Below, piece by piece: positions 1-8,783 of a DNA stretch of 64,000 nucleotides. Origin of the DNA: Rhodobacteraceae bacterium UBA3069 (GTDB lineage Bacteria; Pseudomonadota; Alphaproteobacteria; Rhodobacterales; Rhodobacteraceae). The DNA is taken from NCBI GenBank assembly GCA_002366795.1, contig DFBX01000076.1, forward strand, positions 1-64,000, read 5' to 3'. Position 1 is the first letter of the stretch, and the number at the start of each line of letters is the position of its first letter. The notes under the pieces are model-generated. The model was given only the letters and a program-made list of their open reading frames with translations. It was not told the origin of the DNA and did not search any database. The position numbers and the translations under genes are program-made.

Positions 1-116
1 CCTCAAAACAAGGTATCCCTGAGGGCCGTGGTAGACCACCACGTCGATAGGCCGGAGATGTAAGTGCAGTAATGCATTCAGTTGACCGGTACTAATTGCC
101 CGATAGGCTTGATTTG
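1..116 (+). rRNA. rrl: 23S ribosomal RNA, 3' end (partial)
   Basis: The first ~115 bases match the conserved 3' end of bacterial 23S rRNA, including the GGTATCCCTGAGGGCCGTGG-type stretch and the terminal helix ending in TAGGCTTGATT. The 5' part lies outside the window. It is on the same strand as the 5S gene that follows about 85 bases later, as in a normal rRNA operon. The exact mature 3' end is uncertain by a few bases. Confidence 0.93.
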
Positions 117-201
117 ATCCAGTAGTAGAAAAACTGGCAAAGTCAAAAGCATACATCACATTAGTTATACATGACTTGGACAACACGTTGGGCTTTTCCT
201 T

Positions 202-319
202 GGTTTGGTGGTCACAGCACGAGCAAAACACCCGATCCCATCCCGAACTCGGCAGTTAAGTGCCGTCGCGCCAATGGTACTGCGTCTTAAGACGTGGGAG
301 AGTAGGTCACCGCCAAACC
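202..319 (+). rRNA. rrf: 5S ribosomal RNA
   Basis: This is a complete 5S gene of about 118 nt. Terminal helix I pairs GGTTTGGTGG (202-211) with CCGCCAAACC (310-319). The loops contain the conserved CCCGATCCCATCCCGAACTCGG segment (slightly beyond 20 nt in total) and GGGAGAGTAGG near the 3' end. An imperfect inverted repeat (GTTGGGCTTTT at about 187-197 against AAAAGCCCAAC at about 323-333) flanks the gene and would form a processing stalk in the precursor. No tRNA gene follows. Confidence 0.96.
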
Positions 320-364
320 TAGAAAAAGCCCAACACGTATCTCTCTTAAACGATGAATTCAGAA

Positions 365-397
365 AAGCCGCTACCCTGATGGGTGGCGGCTTTTTTG
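365..397 (+). terminator. rho-independent terminator of the rRNA operon
   Basis: A 12-bp stem, AAGCCGCTACCC (365-376) with GGGTGGCGGCTT (381-392) and one G-U pair, carries a TGAT tetraloop and is followed by a run of T (391-396). It sits just downstream of the 5S gene and ends the rRNA transcript before modA. Confidence 0.9.
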
Positions 398-511
398 TTG
401 TGATCCTTCCGCCGTACAACAGGCCTACTTCGGTTGAGACTGAAGTCGAACGGAAGCCTTCTGGTGCAACGTCGCGCAGAACGGTATGTTCCCCCAAATT
501 CAAGGGGTTCC

Positions 512-1267
512 ATGCTGACCAAACGATTCAGGATCATTTTCGCAGCGGCTGTTTTGCTTGCCACGCCGGCTTTGGCCGACAGCGTGACCGTGTTCGCAGC
601 GGCCAGCCTTGGAACGGCGTTGAAAGAGGTCGCCGACGCTTTTAAAAATGACACCGGGCATGATACGGTTCTGTCGTTTGCGGGGTCATCTACGCTCGCG
701 CGACAGATCGAACAGGGCGCTCCGGCGGATGTGTTCATTTCGGCCAATTTGGCCTGGATGGACCGCTTGCAAAACAGGGGGCGGCTTGCTCCCGATACGC
801 GCACAGATATTTTGTCGAATCAATTGGCGTTGATTTCTCACGACCCAACTGCGGAAACAAACGTGTCCGACGCATTGGCGCATCTGCCCGCCGACGGGCA
901 TCTTGCCATGGGGCAGGTCAACGCCGTGCCTGCGGGTATCTACGGCAAAGCTGCATTGGATCATTTGGGCCTTTGGGCGGACGTGTCGTCTCGGGTCGTT
1001 CAAGCTGATAACGTCCGCGCGGCCCTGGCGCTGGTCGCATTGGGCGAGGCCGAGATGGGCATCGTCTATACGACCGACGCCAAGGCAGAGCCACGGGTCA
1101 CGCTGGTGGCCGAATTTACCCCCGACACACACTTGCCGATCACCTACCCCGCCGCCATCATCGAGAGCCGAACAACCGATGCGGCGCTGGAATTTTTGAA
1201 TTATTTAAAAAGCGATACCGCCATCGCGATCTTTATCGCGCAGGGTTTCGCGCGAGCCACCGAATGA
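512..1267 (+). CDS. modA: molybdate ABC transporter, periplasmic binding protein
   Basis: This 251-residue protein binds molybdate (possibly tungstate) in the periplasm and delivers it to ModBC. An N-terminal signal peptide (MLTKRF followed by a hydrophobic stretch ending TPALA-DS) precedes the ModA hallmark VTVFAAASL, and the family segments SFAGSSTLARQIEQGAPADVFISA and DILSNQLALI follow. The ATG at 512 was chosen over an upstream in-frame ATG at 434 because it has AAGGGG about 6 bases upstream and puts the signal peptide at the N-terminus. Its stop overlaps the modB start (ATGA), so modABC is one operon. No ModE-like gene or clear ModE site is visible upstream. Confidence 0.95.
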   Translation: MLTKRFRIIFAAAVLLATPALADSVTVFAAASLGTALKEVADAFKNDTGHDTVLSFAGSSTLARQIEQGAPADVFISANLAWMDRLQNRGRLAPDTRTDILSNQLALISHDPTAETNVSDALAHLPADGHLAMGQVNAVPAGIYGKAALDHLGLWADVSSRVVQADNVRAALALVALGEAEMGIVYTTDAKAEPRVTLVAEFTPDTHLPITYPAAIIESRTTDAALEFLNYLKSDTAIAIFIAQGFARATE

Positions 1268-1959
1268 TGGGCTGGCTTGGCCCAGAGGAATGGCAAGCGG
1301 TTGCGCTGTCGTTGCGCGTCTCGTTTTGGGCGATGCTTCTTTCGCTGCCTTTCGGGGTGCTGGTGGCATATGCACTGGCGCGGTGGCGCTTTCCTGGAAA
1401 GGGGTTGTTGAACGGGTTGGTGCACCTGCCGCTGATCCTTCCGCCGGTGGTTACGGGGTACCTGCTGCTGCTGGCTTTTGGTACGCGCGGCCCGATCGGC
1501 GGTGTGCTTGAACAGATTGGCATCGTATTTGCATTCCGTTGGACTGGTGCCGCTTTGGCGGCCGCTGTCATGGGATTTCCCTTGTTGGTGCGCGCTATCC
1601 GCCTGTCGATCGAAGCCGTGGACCCGAAGCTGGAGCAGGCAGCGGCCACCCTTGGCGCTTCACGCTTTTGGGTGTTTTTGACCGTCACTCTGCCGTTGAT
1701 ATTGCCGGGGCTGCTGGCTGGCGCGGTGTTGGCCTTTGCCAAGGCGATGGGGGAATTTGGCGCGACCATCACCTTTGTGTCCAACATTCCGGGACAAACG
1801 CAAACGCTGCCCTCTGCCATCTATGCCTTTTTGCAAGCGCCCGATGGGGAACAGGCCGCGATGCGTTTGGTGATCGTTTCTGTTATGGTCGCAATGTCGG
1901 CGCTGCTGCTCTCTGAATTGCTGGCGCGACGCATTGCCCGCAGGGTGGGGGGCGCATGA
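1264..1959 (+). CDS. modB: molybdate ABC transporter, permease
   Basis: This inner-membrane permease of 231 residues has about five hydrophobic helices. It carries the cytoplasmic EAA loop for ATPase contact, EAVDPKLEQAAATLGASRFWVFLTVTLP (roughly residues 118-145), and the downstream GEFGATITFVSNIPG segment typical of ModB. It starts within the modA stop codon (ATGATG; the second ATG at 1267 is an alternative start) and ends overlapping the modC start by 4 bases. Length and motifs are those of the family. Confidence 0.95.
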   Translation: MMGWLGPEEWQAVALSLRVSFWAMLLSLPFGVLVAYALARWRFPGKGLLNGLVHLPLILPPVVTGYLLLLAFGTRGPIGGVLEQIGIVFAFRWTGAALAAAVMGFPLLVRAIRLSIEAVDPKLEQAAATLGASRFWVFLTVTLPLILPGLLAGAVLAFAKAMGEFGATITFVSNIPGQTQTLPSAIYAFLQAPDGEQAAMRLVIVSVMVAMSALLLSELLARRIARRVGGA

Positions 1960-3023
1960 CGCTATCAGTATCCCTGTCCCACCATTTGCCGGGGTTTGAT
2001 CTCGACGTGTCTTTTGATGCGCCACCGGGGATAACAGTGCTGTTCGGTCAATCCGGTTCGGGCAAGACGACGATCATCAATGCGGTAGCGGGGTTGTTGC
2101 GCACGGATCACGCGCGCGTATCGGTGGGGGGGCGTGTCTTGTGCGACACCGATGCGGGCATCTGTATGCCCCCCGCGCGCCGCCGCCTTGGCTATGTCTT
2201 TCAAGAGGGGCGGCTTTTTCCTCACCTGACCGTGCGGCAGAACCTTGGTTATGGCCGGTGGTTCGCACCGAAAACTGCGCTGCATGCAGATATGCCGGCC
2301 GTGGTTGAAATGTTGGGCATAGGCCATCTGTTGGACCGTCGCCCCGCCGCCTTGTCTGGCGGTGAAAAGCAGCGGGTTGCAATTGGGCGTGCGTTGCTGT
2401 CCGGGCCGGACATGATCTTGGCGGACGAGCCTTTGGCGGCGCTGGATGCCTCGCGCAAGGCGGAAATCCTGCCCTATTTTGAATCCCTGCGTGACGAGTT
2501 GTCCGTGCCGATCCTCTATGTCAGTCACTCGGCCAGCGAGGTTGCGCGACTGGCCACGACTGTGGTCGCGTTGGAAAACGGCCAGGTGGTTCGTCAGGGC
2601 GCAGCAGCCGAGGTTTTGGGCGATCCGCAAGTCACGCCACTGGGGCCGCGGCAAGCCGGTGCGATGATCCAGGCCCGCGTTGTCAAACACCATCGCGACG
2701 GGTTGAGCGAGCTGGATGCTGGCGGGGTGCAGCTGCTGGTGCCGCGTGTCGCGGGTGCGTCCGGCAGCGCCCTGCGCCTTCATATCGCCGCGCAAGACGT
2801 GATGCTGGCAACCATCCGACCAGAGGGGATTTCCGCGCTGAACATCATCCCCGCGCAGGTGCGCGAAATACGCATGGGCTATGGACCGGGGGCTTTGGTG
2901 CAACTGTCGGCTGGGGGCAACCTGATCCTGTCGCGGGTGACGCGCCGGTCCGTCGATGCGCTGGAATTGCACACCGGCCAGCAGGTGTTTGCCGTGCTCA
3001 AGGCCGTATCGGTGGCCAAATGA
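1956..3023 (+). CDS. modC: molybdate ABC transporter, ATP-binding protein
   Basis: This 355-residue ATPase powers ModAB. It shows Walker A GQSGSGKTT (about residues 31-39), the signature LSGGEKQRVAIGRALL, Walker B MILADEPLAALD and the H-loop YVSHS. The C-terminal third, with a segment such as IPAQVREIRMGYGPGALVQLSAGGN (around residues 288-312), is the Mop/TOBE domain that binds oxyanion in ModC proteins. It overlaps modB by 4 bases. Its TGA at 3021-3023 directly abuts the stop of the convergent methyltransferase gene, so there is no room for a separate terminator between them. Confidence 0.95.
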   Translation: MTLSVSLSHHLPGFDLDVSFDAPPGITVLFGQSGSGKTTIINAVAGLLRTDHARVSVGGRVLCDTDAGICMPPARRRLGYVFQEGRLFPHLTVRQNLGYGRWFAPKTALHADMPAVVEMLGIGHLLDRRPAALSGGEKQRVAIGRALLSGPDMILADEPLAALDASRKAEILPYFESLRDELSVPILYVSHSASEVARLATTVVALENGQVVRQGAAAEVLGDPQVTPLGPRQAGAMIQARVVKHHRDGLSELDAGGVQLLVPRVAGASGSALRLHIAAQDVMLATIRPEGISALNIIPAQVREIRMGYGPGALVQLSAGGNLILSRVTRRSVDALELHTGQQVFAVLKAVSVAK

Positions 3024-4139
3024 TCAGGGCAACGGGTCGGTTCTGAATAGCGTGACCTTTAGCCCGCCATGGGGCACGGGCCGTTCTGTTGGCAGAAACG
3101 GCAGGTTTGTGACGCGGGCCAGCGACGGCTCGGATGTGACAATGCCCACGCGCCACCCTGCAAAGCGGCTGTTCAGAACTTCGCCAATTGCGCCGTAAAG
3201 CCCGTAAAGCAGTTTCTTGTTGCCGATCCGCGCGCCGTAAGGCGGGTTGATCATCACCAGTCCAGGCGGGCCTTCGGGCGGGGTCAGGTCGGATAGCGGC
3301 TGGCAGGTGAAAGCGGTCAGTGGGGCCACGCCCGCGCGATCGGCATTGGCCTGCGCCATGCGCACCGCGCCCGCATCGCGGTCAAAACCGAAAAAGCGCG
3401 GGCTGCCCTGCACATCGACCGGGCGATGCATATCGGCAAAGGCACCGCCATCATAGTTGGCAAGGTGTTGGAAGGCGAATTCGCGCGCGCGTCCCGCCTG
3501 CAAACCCGCGGCGATCTCGGCCGCCTCGATCGGGAAGGTGCCGGACCCGCACATCGGATCGACCAAGGGTTCGGTCCCGTCGAACCCGCATTGGCGTAGG
3601 AACAGCGCCGCAAGGGTTTCGCGCATGGGGGCCTTGCCCACCCCCTGCTTGTGGCCGCGTTTGTGCAGGCTTTCGCCCGACGTATCCAGCGACAGCGTCA
3701 CGCGGTTGTCCTCGATCCGGGCCTTGATGACCAGCGCGGCATCGGCAGCGATGGTAATGCCGTGGCTTTCGTGCAGGGCGGTTTCGATCCGTTGCGCCGC
3801 CGCCCCCGCGTGATAGATTTTGGAGGCGCGGTTGGTGCTCACCTCGACCTTCACGGGCACGTCCGCACGCAGCAGATCGCCCCATGGAAATTTGCGCGCG
3901 CGCTTGTCCAGCTGGGCAAGGTGGAACGCCATGAATGATCCGATCCGCGCCAGAACCCGCGTCGCGCCGCGCATTTCCAGGTTGGCGCGCCAGACATCTG
4001 GCCAGTGTCCGGTAAAGGCGACGCCGCCCTGCACGCGGGCCGCCCCGGCAAAGCCGCGCTCGATGGCTTCGTCCAGCAGGGCATCTTCCAGCCCGGGGGC
4101 GGCGACGAGGAAAATTTCAAATGGTTCATTCTGGCTCAT
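3024..4139 (-). CDS. THUMP-domain 23S rRNA guanine-N2 methyltransferase family (RlmL-like)
   Basis: The 371-residue protein has an N-terminal ferredoxin-like/THUMP region (about residues 8-160) and a C-terminal Rossmann methyltransferase domain. The SAM-binding motif is DPMCGSGTFPIEAA (about 212-225), and the catalytic N-P-P-Y is at MINPPYGARIG. This is the UPF0020/RlmL-N arrangement. In E. coli the N-terminal half of RlmL methylates G2445 of 23S rRNA, so rRNA methylation is inferred, not shown. The gene is monocistronic on the minus strand and tail-to-tail with modC with zero spacing. The ATG at 4139 has only a weak ribosome binding site. Confidence 0.85.
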   Translation of the reverse strand: MSQNEPFEIFLVAAPGLEDALLDEAIERGFAGAARVQGGVAFTGHWPDVWRANLEMRGATRVLARIGSFMAFHLAQLDKRARKFPWGDLLRADVPVKVEVSTNRASKIYHAGAAAQRIETALHESHGITIAADAALVIKARIEDNRVTLSLDTSGESLHKRGHKQGVGKAPMRETLAALFLRQCGFDGTEPLVDPMCGSGTFPIEAAEIAAGLQAGRAREFAFQHLANYDGGAFADMHRPVDVQGSPRFFGFDRDAGAVRMAQANADRAGVAPLTAFTCQPLSDLTPPEGPPGLVMINPPYGARIGNKKLLYGLYGAIGEVLNSRFAGWRVGIVTSEPSLARVTNLPFLPTERPVPHGGLKVTLFRTDPLP

Positions 4140-4198
4140 TGCGCCTGCTTAACGGCAAACCCCGTGCCCCGCGACAGGTTTTTCGAAGGCATCAATAC

Positions 4199-4236
4199 GC
4201 AAAAGGGGCGCGAAGGTTTCCCGCCGCGCCCCTTGC
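4199..4236 (-). terminator. terminator of the fad/acyl-CoA dehydrogenase operon
   Basis: The inverted repeat AAGGGGCGCG (from 4203) and CGCGCCCCTT (to about 4236) has a loop of about 12 bases. Read on the minus strand it is followed by TTGCG. It lies about 17 bases beyond the stop of the acyl-CoA dehydrogenase gene ending at 4253, so it probably ends that minus-strand operon. Confidence 0.7.
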
Positions 4237-4252
4237 TTGATGTCCGAACCGA

Positions 4253-5326
4253 TCAGGCTGCCTTCAGCGCGTTCATGATGCGGGTCAGGTGGAAATCGGT
4301 ATCGCCAAGCTGGGCGTCCAGCATGATAAGCCGCTTGGCGAAATGCGAGATCGGGTATTCCCATGTCATCGCGATGCCGCCATGCATCTGGATCGCCTCT
4401 TCGGCGATCAGGCGCGCGGCGCGGCCAATCATGTTTTTCGCCATGGAGGCATAGCGCGTGGCATCCGCCCCGCCCAGTTCCGCCGCCGCCTTGATGGTGA
4501 TCGAACGGGATTGTTCGATCTCGGTCAGCATGTCCACGGCGCGGTGTTGCAGCACTTGGAATTTGCCAATCGGAACACCGAACTGCTTGCGCTGTTTCAG
4601 GTAGTCCACTGTGGTGTCATGGGTGACGGCCATGGCACCCACGGCCTCGGCGCACAAGGCGACGACACCGGCGTTCAGCGCGTCTTGCACCGCGTAGGCT
4701 GCATCGGCAATCAGCAGCTTGGCGCGCGTGCCGTCCATCAGCAGTTCGGCTGCGCCGCCGCCATCCATCATCGGATAGCTGACCACGTTGGCGTCAGCAG
4801 CCTGCACTTCGAACACGGCCAGCTTGCCGTCCAGCTTGGCGGCGACAAGGAACATCTCCGCGACTTGACCGCCGTAAACAGAGGTTTTGCGACCCGACAG
4901 CACATGCCCGTCGCCCGATGTAGCGGCCGAACATTCAATATATGCCGGATCATAGGGCGCTTCGACTTCGGACACGGCAAAGGCGTATTTGGTCGCGCCG
5001 GACAGCAGCGCCTCCTGATCCGCGCCTGCCTTGGTCATCAGACGCGAGGCCATCAGCGCGCCCAGAACCGGCTCGCAGTTCAGGGTGGTGCCCAATGCCT
5101 CGAACACGACGTTGATGTCGAAGCCAGAGCCGCCAAACCCGCCCGCGTCTTCGGGGGCAAGCGCAAACAGCGCGCCCAGTTCGGCCATTTCATCCCATTT
5201 TGCGTGGTCGTGACAGGGCAGGTCATAGGCGACCTTGTTCCGATGTTCGACGGGGTATTGCTCGGTCAGATAGCGAGTCAGGCTATCTTGAAGCATGCGG
5301 CGGTCTTCGGTCAGAGAGAAATCCAT
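4253..5326 (-). CDS. acyl-CoA dehydrogenase, small-subunit type (PimD-like)
   Basis: This 357-residue flavoprotein of the acyl-CoA dehydrogenase superfamily introduces a trans-2 double bond into acyl-CoA. The N-terminal MDFSLTEDRRMLQDSLTRYL, the middle beta domain and the C-terminal helical KQRKQFGVPIGKFQVLQHRAVDM and MHGGIAMTWEYP segments define the family. It is shorter than canonical enzymes (about 380-400), and no YEGT-type catalytic glutamate motif is visible at its C-terminus. It is the last gene of a three-gene operon, 4 bases after a second, larger dehydrogenase. Such adjacent large/small pairs form hetero-oligomers in pimeloyl-CoA and steroid side-chain oxidation. The specific substrate is inferred only. 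Confidence 0.85.
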   Translation of the reverse strand: MDFSLTEDRRMLQDSLTRYLTEQYPVEHRNKVAYDLPCHDHAKWDEMAELGALFALAPEDAGGFGGSGFDINVVFEALGTTLNCEPVLGALMASRLMTKAGADQEALLSGATKYAFAVSEVEAPYDPAYIECSAATSGDGHVLSGRKTSVYGGQVAEMFLVAAKLDGKLAVFEVQAADANVVSYPMMDGGGAAELLMDGTRAKLLIADAAYAVQDALNAGVVALCAEAVGAMAVTHDTTVDYLKQRKQFGVPIGKFQVLQHRAVDMLTEIEQSRSITIKAAAELGGADATRYASMAKNMIGRAARLIAEEAIQMHGGIAMTWEYPISHFAKRLIMLDAQLGDTDFHLTRIMNALKAA

Positions 5327-5330
5327 CTTA

Positions 5331-6518
5331 TCACAGCTCCAGCATGGTCTTGGTCAGGATGTTTCGCTGAATCTCGTTCGATCCACCGAAAATCGAGGTT
5401 TTACGGTTGTTGAAATAGCGCGCGGCGTTGTTGGCCGTGTCTTCGGGGCCGAACATAAGGTTGCCGTCGGTCACATGACCGGGGAAGGGCGCAGCGACGG
5501 GGCCAAGCGCACGGCGCGCCAGATCTTTCAGTTCCTGGTTGATGACGGTGCCCTTGATTTTCAGGATCGAGGTTTCCGGCCCCGGCGCACCCTGTTGTTG
5601 CGCCTTGTAAAGCATCCGCAGGTTGGTCAGCTTCATCGCTTCAAGGTCGATTTCCGCCTGCGCGACGCGGGCGGCGAACAGCGGGTCTTCGGCCAGCGGT
5701 TTGCCATTGCGGCGCACGGTGCGGGCCAGTGCCTTGACCTCCTCCAGCGATTGCATGGAAAAGCCAACGCCGGCGATGCCGGTGCGTTCGTGGGTCAGCA
5801 GGTACTTGGCGATGGTCCAGCCCTTGTTTTCCTCGCCCACGAGGCTGGAACAGGGCACGCGCACGTCGGTAAAGAACACCTCGTTCACCTCGTGCCCGCC
5901 CTCGATCAGCTTGATCGGGCGCAGCTCCACACCCGGGGCGTTCATGTCCACCAAGATGAAGGAAATGCCTTCCTGCTGCTTGGCATCGGGATCGGTGCGG
6001 CACAGGCAGAAGATTTTATCGGCGTGCTGACCAAGGGTGGTCCAGGTTTTTTGGCCGTTGATCACCCATTCGTCACCATCGCGCACCGCGCGGGTTTTCA
6101 GCGACGCAAGGTCGGACCCTGCACCCGGTTCGGAATAGCCCTGACACCACCAGTCGGACCCGTCCAGAATGCGCGGCAGGATGGTTTTCTTCTGTTCTTC
6201 ATTGCCGAACTTGATCAGCACCGGACCCAGCATCGACAGGCCGAAGGGCACGATGCGCGGGGCGTAGGCCTTGCAGCATTCATCCTCGAAAATGTATTTT
6301 TCCACCGGGGACCAGCCCGGACCGCCGTATTCCACGGGCCAGATCGTCGCCAGCCAGCCCTTCTTGTTCAGGATGGCGTGCCATTCTTCCATCAGTTCCT
6401 TGGTCAGCTCGCCGCCCGAACGCACGGCGTCGGACATATACTCGGGCAGGTTCTCTGCCAGATAGCTGCGCACTTCGTCACGGAATGCGCGCTCCTCGGG
6501 GGTAAAGTTCAGATCCAT
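5331..6518 (-). CDS. acyl-CoA dehydrogenase, large-subunit type (PimC-like)
   Basis: This is a 395-residue acyl-CoA dehydrogenase. It has the N-terminal helical domain (MDLNFTPEERAFRDEVRSYL), the flavin-contact segment WWCQGYSEPGAGSDLASL, the beta-domain motif GQKTWTTLGQHAD, and the C-terminal IFGGSNEIQRNIL. At the position of the usual Glu in Y/I-E-G-G/T there is Phe377, so the general base, if present, must lie elsewhere. AAGGAGG lies 8 bases before the ATG. The gene sits 3 bases after the bifunctional fad gene and 4 bases before the small dehydrogenase, which supports a heteromeric enzyme in the same beta-oxidation route. Confidence 0.88.
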   Translation of the reverse strand: MDLNFTPEERAFRDEVRSYLAENLPEYMSDAVRSGGELTKELMEEWHAILNKKGWLATIWPVEYGGPGWSPVEKYIFEDECCKAYAPRIVPFGLSMLGPVLIKFGNEEQKKTILPRILDGSDWWCQGYSEPGAGSDLASLKTRAVRDGDEWVINGQKTWTTLGQHADKIFCLCRTDPDAKQQEGISFILVDMNAPGVELRPIKLIEGGHEVNEVFFTDVRVPCSSLVGEENKGWTIAKYLLTHERTGIAGVGFSMQSLEEVKALARTVRRNGKPLAEDPLFAARVAQAEIDLEAMKLTNLRMLYKAQQQGAPGPETSILKIKGTVINQELKDLARRALGPVAAPFPGHVTDGNLMFGPEDTANNAARYFNNRKTSIFGGSNEIQRNILTKTMLEL

Positions 6519-6521
6519 GGA

Positions 6522-8618
6522 TCAGGCCTCCTTGTTGAGATCAGCAAAGCTGGTGGCATCGGCAGCCATCTTGCGCAGCAGGTCCGGCACCTGCCAGTAA
6601 TTGGGGTCTTCTTTCGCGTAGGTTTCGATCCGTTTTACCAGTTCGACCGCGCCGATCGTGTCGGCGTAATGCAGCGGCCCGCCGCGGTGGCGCGGGAAGC
6701 CGTAGCCGAACAGGAACACCATATCCACATCCAGCGGGCGCTTGGCGGTGCCATCCTCGACCACGCGGGCCGCTTCGACGATCATGGCGGTCATGTAGCG
6801 GTCCACGATCTCTTCGTCGGTGAACTGCCGCGGGGTGATGCCGTTTGCGGCGCGCACCTCGTCGATGATGGTGGCGACCGCCTCGTTGGGCACGGGCGCA
6901 CCCGCGTCATAGACGTAATAGCCCTTGCCGGTCTTGCGCCCGAACCATCCATTTTCGCAGATGCGGTCGGCCACATCACCGGCATAGCGTTCGTTCGGGT
7001 CGCGCGTTTCGGCCTTGCGCTTGCGGGTCATCCAGCCAATGTCCAGCCCCGCCAGATCGCCCACCTTGTGCGGCCCCATGGCGAAACCGAATCTTTCCAA
7101 TGCGTTGTCCACCTGTTGCGGGCTTGCGCCGTCCAGCACCAGATAGCTTGCCGTTTTGCCGTAATGGGCCAGGATGCGGTTGCCGATGAACCCGTCGCAG
7201 ACCTGCGCCAGCACGCCGACCTTTTTCAGTTTCTTTGCCAGGGCAAAGCCGGTCGCCAGCACGTCGGGCGCGGTTTTAGCACCCTGCACGATCTCCAGTA
7301 GGCGCATCACGTGGGCGGGCGAAAAGAAGTGCAGCCCGATCACGTCTTCGGAGCGCGAGGTGCAGTCGGCAATCTCGTTGATATCCAGATAGGATGTGTT
7401 TGACGCAAGGATCGCACCTTTTTTGCAGATGCCATCCAGCTCGCCGAAGATGTCCTTTTTCACGTCCATCTGTTCGAACACGGCCTCGATCACAAGATCC
7501 ACATCGGCCAGTGCTTCCATCTCCAGCGACGGCTCCAGCATGGCCAGCGTCGCGTCGCGCTTGTCGGCCGACAGTTTCCCTCGCGAGACAGCCCCATCAA
7601 GGTTCTTGGTGATGGTATTTACACCACGCTCCAGCCCTTCGACGGCGACCTCGATCAGGCGCACGGGGATGCCCGACAGCAGGCAGGACGTGGCAATGCC
7701 CGACCCCATGGTACCGCCGCCGATCACGCCGATCTTGTCCAGCGGGCGGGTGTCGCCCTTGGCCTCGGGAATGTTCGATACGGCGCGCTCGCCGAAGAAT
7801 GCGTGGATCATGCCGGCGCGCTGCGGGGTTTGCATCGCATCCATGAATACCTTGCGCTCCACCGCCAGCCCTTCGGTCAGCGGGCCGGTCGATGCGGCCA
7901 CGGCCTCGACAACCTTGTGTGGGGCAAACAGGTGCGCCTGTTTCGCCTTCAGCATCGCGGCGGTGTCTTCCAGTGCCTTGTCGTCGGGGGTGGTGTCGAT
8001 CTGATCGGTGTGGCGGGTTTGCAGATCGCCGCTGATCACATCGGCGGCGGCTTGCAGCGCCACATCGTACGGTGTGCCCGCGTCGATCCGGTCGATCAGA
8101 CGCTTTTCAAGCGCCTCTTTCGCGCCGACCTGACGGCCCGACAGGCACATATCCAGCGCGAAGGGAATTCCGGTCAGGCGCGGCACACGTTGGGTGCCAC
8201 CCGCGCCGGGCAGCAGGCCAAGGTGAATTTCCGGTAAGCCAACGCGCAGCCCTTCGATGCCAACGCGGGCGTGGGTGGCAATGCCCAGTTCCAGCCCGCC
8301 ACCAAGCGCGGTGCCATGCATGATCGAAAGGACGGGGATGGCCGAGGCTTCGACCTCGTTCAGCAGATCCGGCAGGGCTGGGGGCTGCGGCGGCTTGCCG
8401 AATTCCTTGATGTCCGCACCCGCAACAAAGGTGCGGCCCGCGCAATAGATGGCGATCACCTTGGCCGTGCCTTCAGCGTTCAGCTTGGCTATCGCGTCTT
8501 GCAGACCCTTGCGCACGGCCAGACCAAAGGCGTTGACCGGCGGGTTGTCGATGCAGATCAGGGCGATGTCGCCCTTCCGCTCGATCATGATGTTTTCGTT
8601 GATCTTTTCGGTCGGCAT
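6522..8618 (-). CDS. bifunctional enoyl-CoA hydratase / 3-hydroxyacyl-CoA dehydrogenase
   Basis: The 698-residue multifunctional beta-oxidation protein has an N-terminal crotonase domain (about 1-190; oxyanion motif HGTALGGGLELGIATH and GLPEIHLGLLPGAGGTQRVPRLTG). A Rossmann NAD domain begins at KIGVIGGGTMGSGIA (about residue 293), and two C-terminal 3-hydroxyacyl-CoA dehydrogenase helical domains follow (HFFSPAHVMRLLEIV; FGFAMGPHKVGDLAGLDIGW). It hydrates enoyl-CoA and oxidises the (S)-3-hydroxyacyl-CoA. The order hydratase then dehydrogenase fits FadJ/PimF/peroxisomal L-bifunctional enzymes. AGGGAA precedes the ATG. It is the first gene of the operon with the two dehydrogenases; no thiolase is in this cluster. 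Confidence 0.92.
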   Translation of the reverse strand: MPTEKINENIMIERKGDIALICIDNPPVNAFGLAVRKGLQDAIAKLNAEGTAKVIAIYCAGRTFVAGADIKEFGKPPQPPALPDLLNEVEASAIPVLSIMHGTALGGGLELGIATHARVGIEGLRVGLPEIHLGLLPGAGGTQRVPRLTGIPFALDMCLSGRQVGAKEALEKRLIDRIDAGTPYDVALQAAADVISGDLQTRHTDQIDTTPDDKALEDTAAMLKAKQAHLFAPHKVVEAVAASTGPLTEGLAVERKVFMDAMQTPQRAGMIHAFFGERAVSNIPEAKGDTRPLDKIGVIGGGTMGSGIATSCLLSGIPVRLIEVAVEGLERGVNTITKNLDGAVSRGKLSADKRDATLAMLEPSLEMEALADVDLVIEAVFEQMDVKKDIFGELDGICKKGAILASNTSYLDINEIADCTSRSEDVIGLHFFSPAHVMRLLEIVQGAKTAPDVLATGFALAKKLKKVGVLAQVCDGFIGNRILAHYGKTASYLVLDGASPQQVDNALERFGFAMGPHKVGDLAGLDIGWMTRKRKAETRDPNERYAGDVADRICENGWFGRKTGKGYYVYDAGAPVPNEAVATIIDEVRAANGITPRQFTDEEIVDRYMTAMIVEAARVVEDGTAKRPLDVDMVFLFGYGFPRHRGGPLHYADTIGAVELVKRIETYAKEDPNYWQVPDLLRKMAADATSFADLNKEA

Positions 8619-8783
8619 GTCGGATTCCCTATCTTGTCACTTGGCGTTCACACGGCAAGAGGATGGCGGGCCAGATTGCCCCGCGTCTCCTCCCCTTTGA
8701 TGAGTGAAGGTAAAGCGCGGTTGGGGCTGCGTCAATCCGGTGGAATTATGTTTTGCGGTGCGGAATACAGCCGTGACGCGGGG

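Noticed and set aside
320..364. tRNA gene after the 5S rRNA
   Set aside because: Many alphaproteobacteria have tRNA-fMet here, but the 45 bases before the terminator are too short and show no cloverleaf.
5295..7301. 668-codon plus-strand open frame opposite the acyl-CoA dehydrogenase and bifunctional fad genes
   Set aside because: Same reasons: shadow of real minus-strand genes in a GC-rich genome, without motifs or a ribosome binding site.
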